Source: Chondrus crispus (lineage: Eukaryota; Rhodophyta; Florideophyceae; Gigartinales; Gigartinaceae). From it: 64,000 nt of DNA. Where the stretch lies: NCBI RefSeq assembly GCF_000350225.1, contig NW_005179010.1, positions 78,603 through 142,602 on the forward strand, read 5' to 3'. The translations under genes and the position numbers were made by a program. Shown piece after piece: positions 43,915 through 54,338 of the stretch (position 1 is its first letter; every line of letters starts with the position of its first letter). The notes beneath the pieces are model-generated. The model was not told the origin of the DNA and ran no database searches. It was given only the letters and a program-made list of their open reading frames with translations.

Positions 43915-46900
43915 TTACGAGGCGGTAGCTTCGGGGAGGTTGCTATCTTCCCCGTCTGACTCCACCCGTTCCAGCGGGGGATCCTCCACGTTGCTCCTCA
44001 ACGGGGATGCTTTGACGACTCGGTCACGAGAGAGCCGGTCCTTGAGTCTCGTCCCGTGTAGAATGGCGACGGTATGGTCTTCCACCTGCACGACAGGGAA
44101 GGGTCCCTCGGTTTGTGGTGCGAGCTTGTTATTCACCCGATCCTTTTTGGTCTTCTCCTCGGACCGCAGCGCGGCCTCGCGGTTTACGAGTACTTGATCC
44201 CCCACCTTGTAGTCAGGTACGGGGTAACGGATCCGATTATCGAAATCGTGTTTATACCGCTCCTGTCCGGTCCGCAGGTTACTGCTGGCCGTCGACATCA
44301 GGTTGCAAAGCCACGCTAAGTAGCGGATCTTGGACTGCGCCCTAGAGGCGGTGGGGTCCAACCGCGGCGTTTGTTGCAGGGCCAACGGACTCAGGGTCCG
44401 GGATAATACCAGGCCAAAGGGCTTCATCCTAATCATCCTGTTGACCGTACAATTTTATCCGTACGTCAAGGCGTCCGTGTACTGATCCCAGTCACGTTAG
44501 TTATGGGCGAAGTAGTGCCGGAGGGTTGATACCAACGTACGGTTGAATCTTGCCACCTGCCCATTGGTTTGGGGGTGATATGCCGTTGTAAACACGCTCT
44601 CTATTGAGAGCATCTTGCACACTGCGAGGAAAAACCTCGATGTGAATTGTCCTCCGTTATCGGAGAGAAGTTTCACTGGGGCGCCGTATACGAACACCCA
44701 GTGGGAAATGAACGCTTGCGCAACGGTCTCCGCGGAAATCCTCTTAAGCGGGACCGTTTTGGTCAGCTTGTAGTATCTGTCCGTCTGACCAAGAGGTAAC
44801 GGTTTCCTCTTGTTGTACGGGGAAGCTCGCCGAGAATATCGATGGCGATGTACTCCAGGGGCCCTGACAGAGGAAATGTCTTCAACTCAGAGTTGTGCTT
44901 CCGCAGTTTGATGCGTGCCTTCGCGCAGTCGGGACACGTCCTTACGGTCGAGTAGGAGTCCACCGACATGCTTGGCCAATAAAACCGCTGTCTAAGCGTA
45001 TAGAACAATCGCCTGCCCCCCGGATGGCCGGAGGTGGCGGGATAATGCGACAAGTACAACAACCTTTCCCGGAGGGTTGTTGGTACTACAATCTGTTCCA
45101 CACCGTCGAGGTGGGCTTTCCGGCAGACCAGCCCTTCCCGATTCACGAAGAATCGGGACCGGCGCAGTTCGGCGAACCCTTCCCCCTTCTCAAGACGGGA
45201 AGTCACCTCCTTACAAAATGGATCGGAGTGCTGTTCACGAGAGAAGTCTTCGTGAGTTATCGCGGCCGTCGAGGCCGGGGGGTCCAGCGCGTAGCAGCCC
45301 GCGGAAATTTAGACGTCGGTGGTGTCGTAGGTTTCCTCTTGATGCTGAGGCTCATCGTCGAAATTCATGACGGAGTAGCAAGGAATCTCTTCGTCGATCG
45401 GGACAGTCGTTCCCCTCGTAGATGGGATACGACTCAGCGCATCGGCGAGGCAGTTCTTGATTCCGTTCACGTAGATTACGTTGAAGTCATATTCGGCAAG
45501 GCGCAAGCGTCACCGGGCAAGTCGGCCACTCGCATCGGCGAGGTTCATCAGCCACCGCAGGGAGTGGTAGTCGGTGTTGACCGTGAACCGCGCGGAAAGG
45601 GAGCGCTCCCTTTCCAGGTATGGGCGGAGCGTCTGTATCGCCGATACGATGGCAAGACATTCCTTCTCGGTTGTCGAGTAGTTTCGTTCCGCTGACGAGA
45701 GCGTGCGTGACCAATACCCGACAGGGTATCGGTGTCCATCCTCATGGGTCTGCAGTAGTGTGCAGCCCAACTGAGCGTCTGACGCATCCGTGTCCAGCGA
45801 GTAGGGGCGCCCCAGTCTCGGGAGTTTTAAGACCGGTGGCGAAATTAAGCACTCCTTCAGTGTATTAAAGGCCATGGTCTGCTCTTCATCCAGATCGGGA
45901 AGGACATCCGGCTCTCCTTTTCGTAGCATAGCCTTAAGGGGCGCCGCTATCTTGGCGAAATGTTCGACGAAACGTCAGTAGACATTACACATTCCCAAGA
46001 ACGAGCGCAGCTCGGTCTGGGTCCGTGGTTGAGTCGCTTCTGAGAGCGCTTTCACATTCTTCGGGTGGACTTCGAGTTCGCCCGGTCGAATGACAAGACT
46101 CAGGTACTCGACAGAGTCCTGAAAAAACTTGCACTTGTTAAGCTTAAGTGACAATCCCTCCTGTTGCAGAGCACGGAGTGTTACGTCCACATCCTTGAGG
46201 TGCGTGTCATAATCCTTGGAGAAGATTATGATATCATCCAAGTAGATGAGACAGCTCTTCCAGCGATAGCCTGAGAAGAGGATATCCAACATACATTGAA
46301 AAGTGGCTGGGGCGTTCATCAACCCGAACGGCATACGGTTGAACTGATAAGTACCGGAGTGACACGTGAACGTGGTTTTCGGGCAATCTGCCTCGGCGAA
46401 TGGTATTTGCCAGTACCCGGAGTTACAACCGAGGGTGGAGAAAACCTTGGCTTCGCCGAGAGAATCAAGGCACTCGTACTTGCGAGGGATGGGATACGTG
46501 TCTCGCACGGTCAGCGCGTTCAGCCGTCGATAATCGACGCAGAAGCGGAGGCTCCCATCTGATTTGGGTATGAGCACAACGGGGGACGCCCATTCGGACT
46601 TGGACCGAGAGATCACCACGTTGGCTAACATCTCGTCCACTGAGGCTTGTTCCGCCCCACGTGCGCGGGGACCAGCGCGATGTGGCTGACAACGAAACCG
46701 CTTTGCGCCGGGGGTGAGTTCGATGCGATGCTCTGTCGCTCGGACTTCACCCAAATTCCCGTCCCACATCGCGGCGTACGGCGCGAGCATGTTGCGAACC
46801 CGCTCACGCACGTGCGCCAGTAGGTGGTCGAGGGGGACCGCATCCCGCGGAGGGGACGGCTCTGCCGGGGAGGTTGACCCGCAAGGGGACCCCTCACCCG

Positions 46901-47880
46901 GTACAGGGGGGCTCCCTTTGGAAAACTCCGCGGCTAGAACTGCGTCCAACAGCATCCCCGTGCGTACCATCGCACGGGGATGTGGAGATACGAAACCCAC
47001 GACTTGGTTATTCGACAAACGCTTGGTGGCGGACGAAAAGTTCGTCATCAGGACCTTGAACTCCTGCAATGGGGCAATATGCACCACCCCGTTGGAGACG
47101 GAGATCCGGTGCTTCGCATATAACTGCGGGTTTGCCTCGAGAACCGAGAGTCCAGTCCTTCCACTGGTGACGTGTACCCAAGTCTGGGTACCCGCCGAGA
47201 GGTTGACGGCGCGGGAGACCTTGAGCTTGGGCGAAATTCGCCCCGCTTGCGAGGAATACTCCTGCTCCATCAGGAGGGGAGGACTTTTCACGGCCCGAGC
47301 AGCCGGCTTGCGGACGATGGGAACTTTTGTACCATCGTCCAGCTCCACCACTTTGCGTCTTGGGTAAATCGCCTCTACAAACTTGTCGTTGAACTCACAC
47401 CCCAAAATGACGGGGGCGGCTAACCGTTCACAGACGATGAATGTACACCTCATGGTGCGGTCGCCTAACCGCACTGCGAGGGGGATTTGTCCGCTTGTAC
47501 GCAATGGTCTCCCATTGGCGTCAGCGATCGTTGGGGATCTCGCCCGGAACTACCAGCGCCTCCCATCCGGGGGGAAGCGTGTTGACACGTACGAAATTGG
47601 AGCCCGCTCCTGTGTCTAATATGGTGAGCTGGCGCACCAATATCGACGGTGATAATCCAAGGTCTGCGTAGACCTTGTAATTCCTCCGATCGGAGGACTT
47701 GTGCTCGCCCTGTCTCGAGACAGGGCGAGCACTGTCTCGGGATTTTTAACACCCTTTGCAAGCGAGAGGGTGTTTTTCCGCCAAGGACGGCGTAGCGTAC
47801 CGAGTTGTCGTGCCCCGTTTTTACGATGACTAGGACGAATTGAGACTGCAATCGCCCAGGATAACCCCACAACACGCCCA
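43915..47880 (-). mobile_element. Ty3/Gypsy remnant, pol part
   Basis: Minus strand. Reading from about 47.7 kb downward: aspartic protease, reverse transcriptase (around 46.0-46.7 kb), RNase H (45.4-45.9 kb), integrase zinc-binding and core domains (44.4-45.2 kb), and the integrase C-terminal part to about 43.9 kb. This is the Gypsy order. No gag or LTR belonging to it was found in the window. It is broken in several places (about five) and is an old copy. It lies head-to-tail next to a second Gypsy fragment; the boundary near 47.7-47.9 kb contains a 32-bp perfect palindrome. Confidence 0.85.
47701..47732. repeat. 32-bp perfect palindrome, no spacer
   Basis: GTGCTCGCCCTGTCTC is followed immediately by its exact reverse complement. 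It lies at the junction of two Gypsy fragments, just upstream (in minus sense) of the protease region of the first. A second, 14-bp palindrome (CCTCCGATCGGAGG) is at 47683-47696. Confidence 0.9.
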
Positions 47881-50800
47881 CGGCGTTTTTGATACGCATT
47901 CTGACTGTGCTGGCTCAATTACTCCTGCCACTAACATCTTCTGTACTTCTGCATCTTCTTTCTCGCCGGCCTTAGTCCCGGCCCGATACGGGGCTTGCGC
48001 AATTGGTCTTGTGTCCGGGACCAATTCGATTCGGTGGACCGTGGTGTTAATTTCACCAAGGGTCCCATCCCACATGCGGGAATATTTCTTGAGCATCCGA
48101 CGGAATCGCTCGCGTAGCCGGTCCGGGACGTGGCTCAGGTCGAGTTCATCCACGTCCGGCGGTGGAGGCTCTATCCGTCGTTCCGGCTTCGCAGTTGCCG
48201 ACGCGGAGAGCCCATGCAACAATTCTTCTCGCGGATATTTCGGGTTTTGCTCTGATGATAAAAATTTAACGTCGCCCGTAGGCGACGGAGCAGAATTAGG
48301 AACTCCTTTGTCGGTTATCTCTTGTACTCTAAGTACCTCACCAATGGTGGTTTGGCTTGCGAACGCGGCTTGCGAACGCGGTAGAAGTTCGGCCACCACC
48401 TGGCCTTTTTTTAGCCTGACAGGGTACTTCCTAAAATTCGCAACGAGTAAACGGAATGGCCTGTCAGACTCAATCTGAACGACACTATTTGTGCTCACTA
48501 AGCCGTGTCTCTGATATAACGTTGAGTACGACTGGACCACGACTAAACCAGTCCTCTTTGAGGTGCATTCGACGACGCGTTGCGTCCCTCGCTCAATAGT
48601 CGTGGCTCTTGCCACCTTCACTCTGGGGGAAATTCGTTCTCCTTTTTTCTCTTCCTAGTGCTCTCCTGGGACCAGAGTATTCTTATCCTTTCTCGGCAAG
48701 AACTTCGTTATAATCGGAACCTCCGAGAAATTTGCCAACTCCACAGTCTTCTTACGAGGATACATTGCTTCCACAGCCCGACCACAGTAGTCCGCACCTA
48801 GAATTAGGGGGACTGCTAGTTTTTCGCAAACTATGAGTTCGGCTGAAGCCACGAAACGTCCAAGTGTCACAGGCGTTTTGAGTGTACCTAGAGTTCGGAG
48901 TGGCCTGTTATTCACATCGCCGATGTCTTGGGTCGGTCCGAAGGACACAAGAGTTTCCATTCCTGCCGGAGTCTCAGATCTCCGAATGAGATTAAGTCCC
49001 GCGCCGGTGTCCAACACGGACAGTACACGGCTCATCAATCCGACCGTCGGTCCAATGTCCGCGAAGACTTTGTAGTTTTTCCTCGCGAGGACTAAAATCT
49101 TCTCGGGACATTACCCGCGCTTCACCCTGTATCAGGTTCGTCGGACTTGCTCCAGCGGATCGTCCTTGCCTCTTCGCAGAATCTTCTTGACCCGAATGGG
49201 TCCTTTCGGTTTATCGACGATTCCAACTGTCTCCTCGTCGTTGACTACCTCCTTCGCCAAAGGCGGGAAACGGGACAGGGTCCCGGACATGGTTCGCCCG
49301 ACACATGTCTCTCTCTTCGAATTATTTGAGATTCCCCCCTAGTTTTCCTGTCGCTGCGGATTTCTTCTCCAGTCCGACGACGGCCCCGCGTTCGGCCTTC
49401 CTGATGTTCGGTTCGAACCTTCGGCAGAGGCACTCGGTGTGCCCGCCGTCTGCCATTCGAACCATTGCTTTACCTTCAGGTAACTTGTCGACGGAATTCC
49501 CAACCTCTCCATCGGGGAGAGCATCTCGTAGTTCTTCAGAACTCGGTGCATCTCTCCGAACGAGAGCAAACACGTAGGCGCTCCGTGCCCCTTCTCGTAG
49601 CAATGTTAGCATACGAGGCCATGCTTCTTCGGAGGGTACGGCAACCTTGGCGGTCCTCGGGCCGTCGGCCGGCCCGCCCAGCCCGGTCTTCTGAAGGCCG
49701 TATCCTTGTCTTGCATCGGAATTCTTGGCGCTGGCGTGTGTCCGCGCCCTCGACACGCCAACACGGGATCCGTGGCTTCTGTATAAGAGTCCGTCGTATA
49801 CGTAGGCGTCTGTAGCGTGGACATCCCACTAGCCCCGTGCTCCTCGTCTCCATATTCGTCCGATGGGTCATAAAAATCGCCCTTGGCGACCAATGCTCCT
49901 GCGTATCCATTTTCTTCCTGATCAACAGTACTAGGTCCTCTGGACGCAGACAGTGACTAAGCCAAGTGGACGGCGCAGCGAATTTTTCGCGTGGGGTACG
50001 AAGGCTTTTGCATCCCCCCCATACTTAGCGTCGCTGGCGCTTGGGTGGTGACTCTCCTAGTCTTCCTCTCCTTGGCGCCGCTCGCCGAGCCATGCTCCTT
50101 TGCGTAATTAAGCAGTCTCAAAAACGAAACGTCCCGATTGTCTTGTCGGTATTGAGATACCATTGGCTTGATACTTGAATCGAGTCCTTCAATAAACATC
50201 GTCATTTGTTCTTCCATCGAATATACGTTTCCACATCGATTGCTCGCGTCCGTCAGACGGATAGAGAGTTCCATCTCGTCTTCAGACGGTAGCTGCTGTA
50301 CTTCTCGCAATGCGAGCACGGCTTGGCGGATCGCTTCATCGGTGGCAAAGCTTCGCAATAGTCACTGTACGGCCTCCGGCCAGACGGATATTTTCCCATG
50401 GTGGGACCCAGCCGTTTGTGACACGGAAGTGTACTGTCTCAGCGCGATTCCGCTGAGGAACTCCGGTAGCAAACGGACCGCTTGGCCTTTGTTCATCTCC
50501 TGGGTGTCGAATTCTTGGACTATCTTAGCTTAAAAGTCCACAACTAATACGCCATCTTCTCCTGCGAGCGAATTGTCTCTCTTCATCTTTGGTGGTATGT
50601 CTCTTCTGATCTTTCGCACGGCGGTCCGCCGCTTGCTCGACAAATGTGTCTGCGGGTTCCGCAGGCGGTACGTCCTGTACGAAAGCAACTTCTTGAAGAG
50701 GTAGTTGGTCGGATTTAATTCCTCCAACTCCTCCCATCGCGGTCCGCGCCGCGTCGCGATGTCTTCTGGCTCCGCTTCTTTGTCTCTCCGCGAGGCGGAC

Positions 50801-51465
50801 GAAGTGACTCCGCCTCTTTTGGAGCTCTTCTTATTTGACGAAATTTCATTTCCTTCTGTCGATTTTCTGTTGGAATTTCTTGAATGGTTCGACGAGCCGT
50901 CGCCACCATTTTCTTCTGAAACATTCGACTCCGAATTTGAGTCGCAATTTTTGCGGTCGTCACTGCAGTGACTTTTGTTCTTCTTTCGGCCTTTGGCCGA
51001 CTTGGGGCTCTTCCACTTGCAGTCCCGGATCCGGGCTGACTTGTCCTTCTTCGTTGGACTGTCGAGTTCTTCTCCGTCGGAGAGCGGTCCCGCGTCCAAT
51101 CTTGGTTCGGTCCGGCCCGCAGCTTGCTCAAGGTCCTTGATTCGTCGCGAGGCGCGGTAGAACCGGTCGTCGATGCTGTCCCTTGTCTTGGCCAGCGTTT
51201 CCGGGGCCTGACTCGCGTCTCGCCGCGCTTCTTTCGCGGCGAGCTTTAGCGAATCCAGCACTTCCGGATCTCAGCCAGGGGACGCATCGGTACTTAAATT
51301 CTCAACGACAACCACACGAGCTGTCAGCTCTTCAAGCGCAGCGTTGAACTCGGATTTTAGCAACTCCTGTTGCTTCTGTAAAATGCCCAGATGTTCGTCG
51401 AACTTGCTCTTCGTCTCCTGACGAATTTTCTCGCTCAACTTCTCGACCTTCTCTTCACAGGAAGG
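47840..51465 (-). mobile_element. Ty3/Gypsy remnant, gag-protease part, second copy
   Basis: Minus strand. Gag spans about 49.3-51.46 kb, with a CCHC zinc-knuckle region near 49.6 kb. The aspartic protease is near 48.7-49.1 kb, and the beginning of reverse transcriptase runs to about 47.88 kb. It lacks LTRs and the rest of pol, so both ends are cut off. It is broken in several places (about four or more). The gag and protease are closely related to those of the plus-strand copy beginning at 59759, so the two are members of one family in opposite orientation. Confidence 0.85.
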
Positions 51466-51936
51466 TCGGATTTATGATAAATTTAATGAAAGCAATGATG
51501 TTGCTATTTTTGGGGGCAAAAATGCTGGATTTTTGCCAGCAATGAACGGTGGCCCGTCGGTCATTGGTTCGCGGGCAGCCATATTTTGCCAGCTTTTTTG
51601 GCCGTTCCCATTCAGCACGGGGATGAGGGGCGTTTCTGGTTCTAGCCAGTGACTGGACCAGAATTTTTGCTGGAGTACCATAGTTGTAACGGAAATGTTT
51701 TTTGATACGTCGATGTAGCAAAGTGATGTGCTATTCTGCTGCCTACCAAACCAGCGCTTGCCGGTGATGTCTTTAACCTTCACGTGCTCGTACCAGAATA
51801 AGCTCATGCCTAACCTGCACTAGTACCAGAGGCGTGCTTCAACCTTTTTGACGTTTTCTCAACTGATTGAGTCCTCTTCCCATCATTTTTCCTTTGCTTC
51901 CCGACTTTGCGCATCTTGTGTTCCTACTGAGGCTCA
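51466..51936. other. Spacer between Gypsy remnant and unknown gene pair
   Basis: The sequence changes character at about 51465, where the Gypsy gag similarity stops. A minus-strand frame of 111 codons (51472-51807) shows no recognisable domain. The promoter of the plus-strand unknown gene should lie just before 51937. Confidence 0.4.
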
Positions 51937-52581
51937 ATGACCCCGCGAAAAAGGTCTGGAAAGAAGGTAGGGCGTGCGCATTCGCGTTCTGCAGCCATGA
52001 AACCTGCTGCCTCAGGCAATCAGCGAGGCCGCTTGTCTCAGCAGAAGGGACCTCTTACATCTCGGAAGTCTAACATCCAAGCGCCTGGGGCTCAGGTCCC
52101 CGCGGAACGCCGGTCATCTCCTCGTGTTGCGGCCAAAGCTACTCCCGCAGCGGCTGGGCAGGAATCCCGGCGGGTTTCAAGCAATACAGTCAGGACACCC
52201 CAAGGCAGTCCGCCATCTGACACGTGCTCGCTTCCCGTTCGAAGTCAGGGAAATGTTCCGTCTGATGCAGCACCTCCGCGTGCGGGCAAGCGCAAGCGCG
52301 GCATCGGTTCGTCTCCGGGTGAAGACTTTTCCCTTTTGTTCGGGGATGGAGATCAAGGCGAGGAAGATGAACACCCAGAACGCAAACGGGCGAACCGTCA
52401 GTTGTTCGAGCTCCATGGACGCGAGCCAGAGGAGGACGTCGACGAGAGTGTGCAGGCTAGTGCAGCAGAGATGGACGGGGTCGCCGAAACTCAAGTTGTG
52501 GAAGACGTCCTCGTTCCCACACGTCGTGAGTCAATGGCAGGTTCCTTGCCGAGTCAGCCACGAGGCCCCCATTTGGCTTGA
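51937..52581 (+). CDS. Unrecognised protein, basic then acidic N-terminal part
   Basis: 214 codons from ATG 51937. The first ~110 residues are Lys/Arg/Ser/Pro-rich with nuclear-localisation-like clusters (TPRKRSGKKVGR, PRAGKRKRGIG). Then follows an acidic part (GDGDQGEEDEHPERKRANRQ, EPEEDVDESVQ). The next frame (52621-54066) begins 39 bases after the TGA and is in the same phase. A GTGAGT donor-like site at 52526 and a CTAAC branch-like site at 52598 with an AG at 52608-52609 would allow an 84-base intron that removes the TGA and keeps phase. This part and the next may therefore be exons 1 and 2 of one ~650-residue nuclear protein. Alternatively the TGA is real and they are two genes. No family recognised. 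Confidence 0.55.
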   Translation: MTPRKRSGKKVGRAHSRSAAMKPAASGNQRGRLSQQKGPLTSRKSNIQAPGAQVPAERRSSPRVAAKATPAAAGQESRRVSSNTVRTPQGSPPSDTCSLPVRSQGNVPSDAAPPRAGKRKRGIGSSPGEDFSLLFGDGDQGEEDEHPERKRANRQLFELHGREPEEDVDESVQASAAEMDGVAETQVVEDVLVPTRRESMAGSLPSQPRGPHLA

Positions 52582-52620
52582 GCACTTGAGAAAGACTCTA
52601 ACCACGGAGTACTTCGAGTC

Positions 52621-54066
52621 ATGTGGGAACTGCATGTTCGTTTGGAGAAGCAGCTCGCCATTGAAAAAAAGGAAATTCTGGGTGCAATCAAGGCTGTATC
52701 TTCTCGTGTCTTAACCTTAGAGCGGACGTTATCACGCTGCCAGGACGCCGTCAACATTGTTCTTCTAAATTCCGCTCTGCCGAAGACAGGAAAAGCAGCC
52801 GAGAAGGCCTCTTTAATCGACCTCTTTAGGCCTATGGAGGACATGTTCGCAGGGAAATTCATGTGCATTATCTTCACAAGAGCGTGGATAAATTGCACCA
52901 TGAGAGTTCTTTCTCAGAGAAAGGAAGCGAGTGAATCCTTAGAGCGTGTGAGTCGTGACACACAATTTTCCAAGCTTCAATTGGACGTCAATAGTTTCAA
53001 AGTGTTGGGGTTTGGACTTTTACTTGTCGAGGTCCTTCTGTGGAAAAGGGACCCAAGCGAGGAGAAAACCGAAGAGCTGCTGGGTACGAAGCAAGCTCGT
53101 CAGCATCTGGTCCTACGAAAGGCTTGGGGGAAGGGCTTGATTGCAAATGCAATGAACAACCCGAGTATTGGGACGAAATCACTCGAAATGGTACTTCCCA
53201 ACATCTGGGGGAAGCTGAAGACCGCCGAGATACCTTTTTGGCTGCAGCCGAGCTACATAAGGATAAGCACAGTCGAGTTTTTCTTCAACGAAGAATTTGC
53301 TTCAACGGCCATCAAGAAGGCCCGGCGTGTGGCTCGTCGTCGAAGCGATAAGATGGGGGGAGATGAACCATTAGGTATCATCAAGGACGAGTACATTAGG
53401 GTTGAGATCGTTTGCCGCGTTTTCAAGATGGATAGTCAGTTTCTAAACAAGTCTAGGGAGCTTGGGCGGAAGTCCTTCTTTCAAAACTTCTCATATGTTT
53501 TCCAAAGTGAAATGGGAGCCTCATTCAAGTATGAGAATCCGCCTCACCCGAACATGAAACTTCAAGATATCCCGGACGGAACCTGTAGTAGTGCTATGAA
53601 GTCGGTCGCTGAGGTGAACCCCCTGAATTTCATAGCATGGAAGAAGCTGGTTTCTGAAAGCGATCCCTTCATATTTATCACTACGTATGATGTTGAGACG
53701 AAAGACAAGTATGGAAGGAAGGAGACTCGAAAAATTGTTATCCGACTCAATGCCATGCACGTGGCCTTGAAGTTCTTGGTGGCTTTTACCAGGTGTGGCA
53801 GTGATGAAGACCTCTATTCAATATCCAAGGAATCCTTTCGTGTGATTTACATGACTGCTGTCCTGTTCCGGGAGGTCATGCTGATGAAGGTGATCGAGGC
53901 GAGGGGTGCATTTGCTCGAAACGAGCAGATATTGCATGAAGTGGATGGCCAGGATCAGCACAATGAATCATGGCGGTCGCGACTGAGATCGCTATACTCA
54001 GATCTTTTGACTGAAGGACAAGGAGAAAAGGGGGTGATCTTCCACAGCAACTGTCCAGTATTTTGA
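52621..54066 (+). CDS. Unrecognised protein, 481 aa, convergent partner of 54339-55706
   Basis: The frame opens with a helical, probably coiled-coil segment (LEKQLAIEKKEILGAIKAVS...LTLERTLSRC). Mixed alpha/beta sequence of globular character follows (WKKLVSESDPFIFITTYDVE, RKIVIRLNAMHVALKFLVAF). A basic cluster KKARRVARRRSDK is near the middle. There is no membrane segment. At the 3' end a coding-like continuation in another frame (about 54037-54203; LSSILKEKLVMSVDMYNLVH, then the acidic tail SHHEDNDDLSVVDGEDE) directly follows a run of five G at 54030-54034. A one-base slip there, real or a read error, would exchange the last ~10 residues for a longer acidic tail. No homology to a known family is recognised. 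It may be a mobile-element gene, since transposons lie on both sides. Confidence 0.6.
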   Translation: MWELHVRLEKQLAIEKKEILGAIKAVSSRVLTLERTLSRCQDAVNIVLLNSALPKTGKAAEKASLIDLFRPMEDMFAGKFMCIIFTRAWINCTMRVLSQRKEASESLERVSRDTQFSKLQLDVNSFKVLGFGLLLVEVLLWKRDPSEEKTEELLGTKQARQHLVLRKAWGKGLIANAMNNPSIGTKSLEMVLPNIWGKLKTAEIPFWLQPSYIRISTVEFFFNEEFASTAIKKARRVARRRSDKMGGDEPLGIIKDEYIRVEIVCRVFKMDSQFLNKSRELGRKSFFQNFSYVFQSEMGASFKYENPPHPNMKLQDIPDGTCSSAMKSVAEVNPLNFIAWKKLVSESDPFIFITTYDVETKDKYGRKETRKIVIRLNAMHVALKFLVAFTRCGSDEDLYSISKESFRVIYMTAVLFREVMLMKVIEARGAFARNEQILHEVDGQDQHNESWRSRLRSLYSDLLTEGQGEKGVIFHSNCPVF

Positions 54067-54338
54067 AGGAGAAGCTAGTGATGTCCGTGGATATGTACAA
54101 CCTCGTGCACGATCCCCCGGTCCGTTCAGGTTCACATCACGAGGATAATGATGATCTGAGCGTGGTGGATGGTGAGGATGAAATCCAGGCGGATCAAGTC
54201 TAAGACGATGAGGATGTGGTCATGGTCCACGACTTCGATTTATAAGGGGTCGTATTTGATGTGATAGTGAAACTTCTTAGTTCACCAAAGTGATAAATGA
54301 GTAAAGCCGGAGACTGCTGTAGCATGAATGAATTGAGT

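Noticed and set aside
52124-52714. 196-codon frame overlapping the unknown gene start
   Set aside because: Different phase from the two better-supported frames, with no consistent composition; judged a shadow.
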